The translations under genes were made by a program, and so were the position numbers. Below the pieces are notes generated by a model. That model saw nothing but the letters and a program-made list of their open reading frames with translations. It made no database searches and was not told the origin of the DNA. 64,000 bases of DNA from Gordionus sp. m RMFG-2023 (lineage: Eukaryota > Nematomorpha > Gordioida > Chordodea > Parachordodidae). The stretch spans positions 4,161,985-4,225,984 of the forward strand of contig NC_088776.1 in NCBI RefSeq assembly GCF_954871325.1, read 5' to 3'. Position 1 is the stretch's first letter. Each line of letters begins with the position of its first letter. Positions 11,931-64,000 of this stretch are shown here, one piece after another.

Positions 11931-13830
11931 AGCTTTATGACCCCCTTTGCTCTTTGGAGCCAGACTCATCGCACTCCAAAAACCCAACAAGGACATCCAT
12001 CCCATCTCCATTGGTTCAACTTGTCGAAGACTGCTAGCAAAATTAATTTCCTCAAGAATCAATCACGAAGCATCACACATCCTCAGCCCTTTTCAATTAG
12101 GTGTTGGCGTACCTGGTGGATGTGAAGCTGCAATACACTTAACAAGAATTCATCTTGAAAATAACCCAACTAACGAAGCTTTAGTGAAAATCGACTTTTC
12201 CAACGCATACAACACTCTTTCCCGCAACACCTTCTTACATTCCACTTGTTCCTGTTTCCCCGCTTACACCAAATTTCTTTTCTCTTGTTACCAATCCCCT
12301 AAGTTGATGGTATTCAACAAGGAGACTCCCTTGGATCTCTTCGATTTAGTCTAGGAATCAATGAAATTATTAAATCAATAAACGCTTCTTGTACTTTATC
12401 GCTTCATGCTTAGTACATCGATGACGGAATCTTAAGTGGCTCCCACAGTAAAATTGACAAAGCAGTCAACATAATTCATGAAATGGGAACTGCCATTGGA
12501 CTCTCTCTTAACCCGAGCAAATCCGAATTCATCCAATTGAATTCAAAAGCTCCAAACTCACATAATTTCAAATTCACTGTTATTGATGAATTAACACACT
12601 TAGGATCTCCCGTAGGAGGACATAAGGCTATTCGTACCTTCCTTCATTCCACCCTTGAAATCATTCTTAAACTTGAGGACATCTTCACTCATCTTCCCTC
12701 ACACAAGTCTTTTTTCTTACTTAAAAATTTCTTTTTCATACCAAGGATTCTTTAAGCACTTCGCGCAACACCCATATTTAAATATCCTTCTCCATTAAAA
12801 ACATACGAAAACGGAATAAAAGACCTAACCGAAAAAATAATAAATCTAAGATTCAACGACGCTTGCGCGCAAGCTTCGCTCCCCACAAAATCCGGTGGAG
12901 ATTTAGAATTAGATCTCTTTATGATCTAGCAATAACTTCTTTCATATCTAGTTCTTGTCATAGCAAATAACAAACGCCCATCATTCTAAAGAAGATCTTT
13001 CCTTAATTGAGGCCATAAACACTTGGAAAACTCGAATCAATGTTGATTCTCATCCCCCCACAACCCATAGACAGAAAGACTAGGATGCTCCGGTAGTTGC
13101 TCGCTGCGTTGAAACTCTCTTATCTAACATGCAATTAACTGACCGCACCATATTCTCTTCCCTTCTCATTGGTACTGGGCCAAAGTTTCTCGAGGCCATT
13201 CCTTCTATCAATCTTCAACTTCAACTTTCGAATAACGAACTTACCCACGCCATCGGTATTCGTATAAATTGCTCAATCACCCACCCTCACATCTGTTCAG
13301 GCTGTAACTCGCCCGTCGACACGAATGGAAGACATAGTTTACACGCTACTGCAATGATCCATTCATTAGACACAGGCAATGCAATCATCCAACACGCCTT
13401 GAAATCAGCACAAATCCCATTCATACTTGAACCTCAGGGTCTTTTCAGATCTGATGGTAAACGTTCAGACAGCATCACTCAAATTCCGTGGAGGAGAGGC
13501 CAATTATTAGTATGAGACTTTTCTTGTATTGACCCCCTTGCCTCATTTAACCAGATACTCAACATCATAGACCAGAAGGAACAGCTTAAAACCTCGAAAT
13601 GAACAGAAATTACTAATGACCATTGTCATTTCAATTATTTCAACCACACTTTCCACCTTCGGCAAACTTGCCTTAGCTTTTTTCAAAAATTTAGGATCTC
13701 AAATCAGTAAACATTCAGAAGAACCTCGAGAGGGTTTTTTTCTACGACCAAGGCTCGCCATAGCAATCCTTAAAGCCAATCATATCAGCTTCAATGGTAG
13801 TCTAATAGCCAAAGAGCCATCCTAAATCCT
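11931..13830 (+). mobile_element. Degraded non-LTR retrotransposon with restriction-like endonuclease end
   Basis: A 5'-truncated LINE. The first frame (11947-12354) reads IHPISIGSTCRRLLAKLIS, then LSPFQLGVGVPGGCEAAIHL and LVKIDFSNAYNTLSRN, the finger and palm blocks of a reverse transcriptase. The QQGDSLG block (about 12313) and YIDDG active site (12413-12427) follow in other frames. At 13129-13515 comes a C/H cluster (HICSGCNSPVD...RHSLHA), then LEPQGLFRSDGKRSDS and IPWRRGQLLV, matching the LEPxGLxRxDGKRPDG...VWD ending of site-specific-type LINEs with a PD-(D/E)xK endonuclease. Several frameshifts and stops; the PD pair reads SD here. Clade (R2/NeSL-like) is uncertain. Confidence 0.8.
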
Positions 13831-14238
13831 TTTTTTTCCTCTCATTATACCATCCCCGTTCTTCATTGGTATTTTTAAATTTTTTTTTATTCATATTCCT
13901 TTTGTCGCATTTTTATATAGACTTTATTTATACGTTCATATATTCATTATTTTTTATTATATACATTTAATTTTTAATTCAAATTTATGTGCATAGATTT
14001 TGGAATTTTCATATATATTTTTTTTTAAATCTAGTTTTTTATATACATTACAATATGTGTTTTCTTAATAATTTATGTATTATTTGTAATTGATATTTTT
14101 TATATTGAATTTTGAATTTCTTTTATATGAATTTATTGGATGTTTTATGATATTTTGTGTGCTAAACGCGTGTGCTAAACGCATTAACTTTATTTTTTTA
14201 AAAAGAAAATTTTTATATGGATCAAAATCAAATGTTTA
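13831..14238. other. AT-rich DNA after the LINE, nothing recognised
   Basis: T-rich sequence. May include the untranslated tail of the upstream LINE, but no clear poly-A or target duplication was found. Confidence 0.45.
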
Positions 14239-14246
14239 ATAATTAT

Positions 14247-15162
14247 CAGAGGCCTGCAGAGGTACCATTTGTACGGCCCGGCCCAGATTAAAAAATTTTC
14301 GACCCAGCCCGGGTTTCAAAATTTTCGGCCCGGCCCGAATATTTACAAAAAAAATTTTTGGGGCCCGGCCTTGTTTAAAAAAAAAATTTTATTTAGGCCC
14401 GGCTCGGAATTTTTAAAAATTATATTCGACCTGTTATATACAAAATATTCATTATTTCGTATTTTATCATATTTTTCGGCGAGTATTATCATTTAATAAG
14501 CAAGTATATTAGCTAATGTTGTTAAACGGCTCGTTTTTAGCCGATTGAAAAATATTGACTAAGCCTCGAAATTTCGATACTATATGTCTAGATCTTTGCT
14601 CCTTCTATAATTTTCAGGCTTGCATAATATTTTTCTGGTTAAAACACTGAGTTAGCCGTTTTTAAAAATCGGCTCAAATCGAGCCGTTTAACAACACTAA
14701 TATTTTTTTATTATTCTAAACTGATATATATAGTATATTACAAATTAATACTATAAAAGATTTGTGTAAATAATATTTTGAGAATATACTATGTATTTAT
14801 AAAAAAAAATAAAAATGATATTTTAATTAATAAAAAATATAACATATATTATATATTATATAATTCCTTTGCGTATTTATTCCATGGCAGGAAAACTATA
14901 ATTTTATTATGTAATAGATACTATGAGTGTTAGCTAGTGTTAGCTTTCACCAAACATTATATTAATCATAATTATATATAATCATTATAACCATATCTAA
15001 TTGACGAATATAATAATTCATGTTGTATAAATTTTTAAGAAAATACAGCCCGGCCCGGGTTTTTAAAAAAAAAATTTTTCAGGCCCGGCCCGGGTATATT
15101 TTAAAAATTTAAAATATTGCCCGGCCCTGGTACCCGGGCCGGGCCTGGCCTGCAGGTCTCTG
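14247..15162. mobile_element. GC-ended hAT-like non-autonomous element with a nested MITE
   Basis: Inverted ends CAGAGGCCTGCAGAGGTACC and GGCCTGCAGGTCTCTG, each followed inward by GGCCCGG repeats. Flanks ataattat (14239-14246) and acaattat (15163-15170) match 7 of 8. CAGAG ends with 8-bp duplications are typical of hAT elements. No transposase frame. A family A MITE sits inside at 14516-14700. Confidence 0.8.
14516..14700. mobile_element. MITE, family A, nested in the GC-ended element
   Basis: Ends TAATGTTGTTAAACGGCTCG and CGAGCCGTTTAACAACACTA. Flanks start atatt on both sides (atattagc, atattttt). It must be younger than its host element. Confidence 0.8.
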
Positions 15163-15671
15163 ACAATTATTATGTAAAATGTTTATAAAATATAAATATA
15201 ATAATAAATATAAAAGGAAATTGTAAATTTGAAATATGACCTTTTCTTTTCAGCTATATTCTTTTATATAACTGTCCTTTTATAGAAATAAATAGATTTA
15301 ATTCATTTATGACCTCCTTGAGACTATATATTATTTTAATGGATTATAATGAGATTGGAAATTAATAATTGCCACCGGAATTCGAAAAGAGAGTACTCCT
15401 TATGTCATTCTAAATACTCCATTTAAAAAAGGTAAAAGTTGATTTTATTTTGTTACATTTTTTTAAAAATACAATATTAAATTTAAGGATTTTTTAGTGC
15501 CATTTCCTCCTTCTTATTCTCAGCCGGGTCACAAGGTTTTGTTGGATTACTAGCGAAAAATAAATGGCGCGGATTATGCGATGATAGGGGGTTTCCCGTA
15601 ATTCTTCACGCGCCTTCTCCCTAGAAAGGGTAGTAGACCAAGATGCTAAATAAATTGATTTGAAATAATCC

Positions 15672-16345
15672 GAGGTAATTTCAGAAGCTTTTGGAATATA
15701 TGATACCTAATTTAGAAAACATTTTCGTTAGAAAAAAATAGTATGTAATATATTTATTAAAATATAACCAAATTTATATTTAATTTTTTTGTCAAAGTCC
15801 GACGAGAAAATTTATTTGAATAATTTTAAATAGTGTTGTTAAACGGCTCGTTTTGCGCCGGTTTTTATAAACGGCTAACTCAATATTTTATCCAGATAAA
15901 TATTATGCAAGCCTTCAGATTTTACTCGTAGATGGGAAAGAAAGAAAGAAAGAAAGAATGGGCACAAAGGTTTGAACCATCTATAAACGAAATCTCTAAG
16001 CTTGAATTAGCCGTTTTTAAAATTCGGCTCAAATCGAGCCGTTTAACAACACTAAATTTTAAACGAGGTAAGGTAACTTCAGATGCTTTTGGAAATATAC
16101 ATCTTATACCTATTTAAAGGACATTATCGTTAAAAATATATATGTATATTATTAAAACATAATTAAATATACATTAAATTTTGTTAAATTGTTATTTGTC
16201 GGAGAAGTAAATTTATTTGATTAATTTTAAAACGAGGTAGCTTCATTTGTTTTTGGAAATATATAATCATTCTATACCTATTTAGAAACATTTTCGTTAA
16301 AATAACATGATAGTATATTATTAAAACATAATTAAATATACATTA
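15672..16345. repeat. Diverged three-copy tandem repeat (about 165 bp), split by a MITE
   Basis: Three units start with GAGGTAA/GAGGTAAGG/GAGGTAG at 15672, 16065 and 16234 and share GCTTTTGGAAATATA-like, CCTATTTA-GAA-ACATTTTCGTTA-like and ATTATTAAAACATAATTAAA-like blocks. Spacing is 169 bp between copies 2 and 3, and about 161 bp between 1 and 2 once the MITE at 15831-16054 and one duplication are set aside. Confidence 0.75.
15831..16054. mobile_element. MITE, family A, full length
   Basis: Ends TAGTGTTGTTAAACGGCTCG and CGAGCCGTTTAACAACACTA, with aattttaaa on both sides. It carries a short GAAA run (about 15938-15957) near its middle. Confidence 0.88.
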
Positions 16346-16349
16346 AAAA

Positions 16350-16380
<31 letters not shown>

Positions 16381-16385
16381 GAAAG
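16346..16385. repeat. (GAAA)n short array
   Basis: About nine GAAA units directly after the third tandem unit; purine on the plus strand. Confidence 0.9.
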
Positions 16386-16488
16386 AGAAAAAGAATTATG
16401 ATTGTCGGAAATTATCAATCGATTAATAATAATTAAAGGCAAATAAAAAAAAAGGGAAGATAATTATAAAATTTAAAAATGATATTAA

Positions 16489-16904
16489 TTTCTTTTCTTT
16501 TCTTTTCTTTTCTTTTCTTTTCTTTTCTTTTCTTTTCTTTTCTTTTCTTTTCTTTTCTTTTCTTTTCTTTTCTTTTCTTTTCTTTTCTTTTCTTTTCTTT
16601 TCTTTTCTTTTCTTTTCTTTCTTTTCTTTTCTTTTCTTTTCTTTTCTTTTCTTTTCTTTTCTTTTCTTTTCTTTTCTTTTCTTTTCTTTTCTTTTCTTTT
16701 CTTTTCTTTTCTTTTCTTTTCTTTTCTTTTCTTTTCTTTTCTTTTCTTTTCTTTTCTTTTCTTTTCTTTTCTTTTCTTTTCTTTTCTTTTCTTTTCTTTC
16801 TTTTCTTTTCTTTTCTTTCTTTTCTTTTCTTTTCTTTTCTTTTCTTTTCTTTTCTTTTCTTTTCTTTTCTTTTCTTTTCTTTTCTTTTCTTTTCTTTTCT
16901 TTTC
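16489..16904. repeat. (TTTTC)n pentanucleotide microsatellite, about 416 bp
   Basis: About 83 units of TTTTC with three one-base losses giving TTTC (near 16618, 16797 and 16816). Long Lys/Glu (minus) and Phe/Ser (plus) frames here are artefacts. Confidence 0.98.
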
Positions 16905-17189
16905 AATATAAATAATAAAAAAAATTAATATGCCAGATCATTCTTACTTTGTCAAAAGAAATAAATAAATACAATTTAATAAATACTTAAAGGCAAACTT
17001 GCTTAAAAAAAAATTTTTTTTTTTTTGGAACCATTAAATTAAACCTTTTAGCAATTATTGTCTAATTAAAAAATAATTTTATAAATTCTGTTCAAGAGAT
17101 AATGAAAGAATATAAACTGTATTTTTTTTCTCTTCAACAATATTGAAATAATTTTTTAGGTTCACACTTATATAATATATTATATATAT
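16905..17189. other. AT-rich, nothing recognised
   Basis: A/T-rich with TA repeats just before the MITE at 17190. Confidence 0.6.
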
Positions 17190-17303
17190 CAGAGACCTGT
17201 AGAGGTACCATTTGTACGGCCCGGCCCGGATATATTTAAAAAAAATTAAAATACGGCCCGGCCCATGTACCCGGGCGCTTAGGACCGGGCCTGCAGGTCT
17301 CTA
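17190..17303. mobile_element. Short GC-ended hAT-like MITE
   Basis: 114-bp copy: CAGAGACCTGTAGAGGTACC at the left, GGGCCTGCAGGTCTCT at the right, GGCCCGGCCCGG inside. Flanks are low-complexity TA so the target duplication is not readable. Confidence 0.8.
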
Positions 17304-17863
17304 ATTATATATCCTTTTATTATATAACAAAAAAAAATATGGAAAAAAAAAATTAATTTCGTAATAAAACAATGTTCTTATTTTTGCATAATTTATATTA
17401 TGGTAGCAAAAAAAAATTATTATTTTAAAGTCAAAAAATAAAAAAGTTTATTGTCATAATTAGTTTCATTTTTATTTTTCTGTAAAAATTTTAAAATTTA
17501 CGAAATTTAAAAGACTTTTTATAAAAAAAACATAATTAATTTTTGTTCCCTTCATAATTATAATAATTTTTTTGATGATCTTATAACCTTTTTTTTTTTT
17601 AGATTAATTAAAAATATCTAAAAAAATTATTTTTTAAAAACTTATTTATTTAATAATTTTCGTAACACATATATTATATATATAAAATCAATAAAAAATT
17701 TTTGTCAAATAAAAATAATATTTTGTAATCTATTAATGATATTATTATTATTTTTTTTTTGTTTTTACCTTCCACTAAAAAAAAAGAAATTTTAAATAAA
17801 AAAATGAGGATTTGAAAAGAATAATAATTATTTTGAATGTATAATTTAAAATAAAATAAAATA
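17304..17863. other. AT-rich upstream region of KCC
   Basis: The 560 bp before the short upstream ORF is almost pure A/T with poly-T and poly-A runs. It should contain the promoter if exon 1 is the true first exon, but no element such as a clear TATA box with start site can be picked out of this composition. Confidence 0.4.
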
Positions 17864-17899
17864 ATGACAACAGTTTCTAATCCCGAAAAGGAGTATTAG
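17864..17899 (+). other. 11-codon upstream ORF, in frame with the KCC start
   Basis: An ATG at 17864 opens an 11-codon reading frame (MTTVSNPEKEY) ending in TAG at 17897-17899. It lies 24 nt before, and in the same frame as, the chosen KCC start. The in-frame stop supports 17924 as the first usable Met if this stretch is part of the 5' leader. It could also lower translation. The alternative is that the ttag at 17896-17899 is a splice acceptor and the mRNA starts elsewhere. Confidence 0.4.
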
Positions 17900-17923
17900 A
17901 GTGCGGATAAATCGGGTAATAAA

Positions 17924-63431
<45,508 letters not shown>

Positions 63432-64000
63432 GTTATTTTTTTTTGTATATTATTATTTACTAAGGATATGAAAAAAACTAAAAAATGCTTAAAAATTATT
63501 CAAAATATTATGAATTGTGAAATTCAAATAATTCACAATAAAATATTGGTAGATTTCTGAAAATAGAAATGATATAAATGTAAAATTTCATTAATATTTC
63601 TAAATTTAATTTTATAATAAAAATCGCTTATATACTGGAAATCAAGAAGGTTGTTTTTAGATCCATAATTTTTTGCCTGATATCTATGCATACTTTAAAT
63701 AAGTCTATGGTACATATATCTAAAACGAATTATTAGATTCGATTTAGAATACGCACAAGGAAGATATTTATTCATGATTTTTTTGACCCCTATTAGTTTA
63801 TTTTCTAGTAGTTTTTTTATATGGAATATATTTTGGTTCTTAAAAAAATAGTATATTTATAATTTCCTAGGTTCGTGCCCCTGGTTCTTCTTATATTTGA
63901 AACTTATTTCTGTTTAGCCCAGAACGGATGGTTTAAACTATGGCTCCCTATTTGAAAGAGACTGTCACATTAAATAAATATTTGTTATTTATATTTTATC
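63432..64000 (+). other. Start of the next KCC intron
   Basis: AT-rich sequence after the exon 25 donor with no sign of the expected HTAVRLNEV block before the window ends. Confidence 0.65.

Noticed and set aside
15525-15615. Short frame reading FVGLLAKNKWRGLCDDRGFP, resembling part of a scavenger-receptor-type domain
   Set aside because: Too short, no flanking domain, no splice signals that join it to anything; a chance match is likely.
15932-16117. 61-residue plus-strand frame
   Set aside because: Lies inside the family A MITE and the tandem repeat; no independent support.
16433-16928. KKRKE and FLFFSF repeat open frames on both strands
   Set aside because: Produced by the TTTTC microsatellite; frame changes follow the slips in the array.

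Overview
The window is a stretch of AT-rich, intron- and repeat-laden animal nuclear DNA. It holds one host gene that I can support. This is a plus-strand potassium-chloride cotransporter (KCC, SLC12A4-7 subfamily of the cation-chloride cotransporters) running from about 17.9 kb off the right edge. I assembled 25 coding exons by hand, with AG/GT borders and matching phase at every junction. Together they give about 1,333 codons, and the last exon(s) lie beyond the window. The 12-membrane-segment core, the ion-site motifs in segments 1, 3, 6 and 10, the four-cysteine extracellular loop and the WNK/SPAK-type threonine site are all readable. The vertebrate-like KCC, GT-AG introns, RTE-type LINE and hAT-type MITEs fit an invertebrate metazoan. 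I cannot name the species.

Layout. 1-17.9 kb: intergenic, with a fossil Gag-like fragment at the left edge (minus strand), a (CCTT)n array, several hAT-type MITEs, a degraded non-LTR retrotransposon (11.9-13.8 kb), a GC-rich hAT-like element with another MITE inside it (14.2-15.2 kb), a diverged three-copy tandem repeat split by a MITE (15.7-16.3 kb), and a 416-bp TTTTC array. 17.9-18.7 kb: KCC exon 1, a long, poorly conserved cytoplasmic N-terminus. 18.7-45.3 kb: a 26.6-kb first intron carrying an almost full-length antisense RTE LINE with target-site duplication (19.9-22.8 kb), a short SINE-like relative made only of that LINE's two ends (26.4 kb), a (TTTC)80 array, an 826-bp CAGGG-ended hAT-like element (29.6-30.4 kb), a 361/367-bp tandem array (36.1-37.4 kb), unrecognised coding-like remnants on the minus strand (40-40.9 kb) and many MITEs. 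45.3-63.4 kb: KCC exons 2-25, with MITEs and other dispersed repeats in the introns.

The best signals beyond the gene are mobile-element structure. A family of about 20 short palindromic elements ending TAGTGTTGTTAAACGG has 8-bp target duplications at several copies (exact at three). A LINE and a SINE-like element share both ends. Some insertions mark the order of events inside older tandem repeats. No tRNA, rRNA, CRISPR or operon was found. I did not find a clearly new functional system. All exon borders are hand predictions from sequence and protein-family memory, with no transcript evidence.
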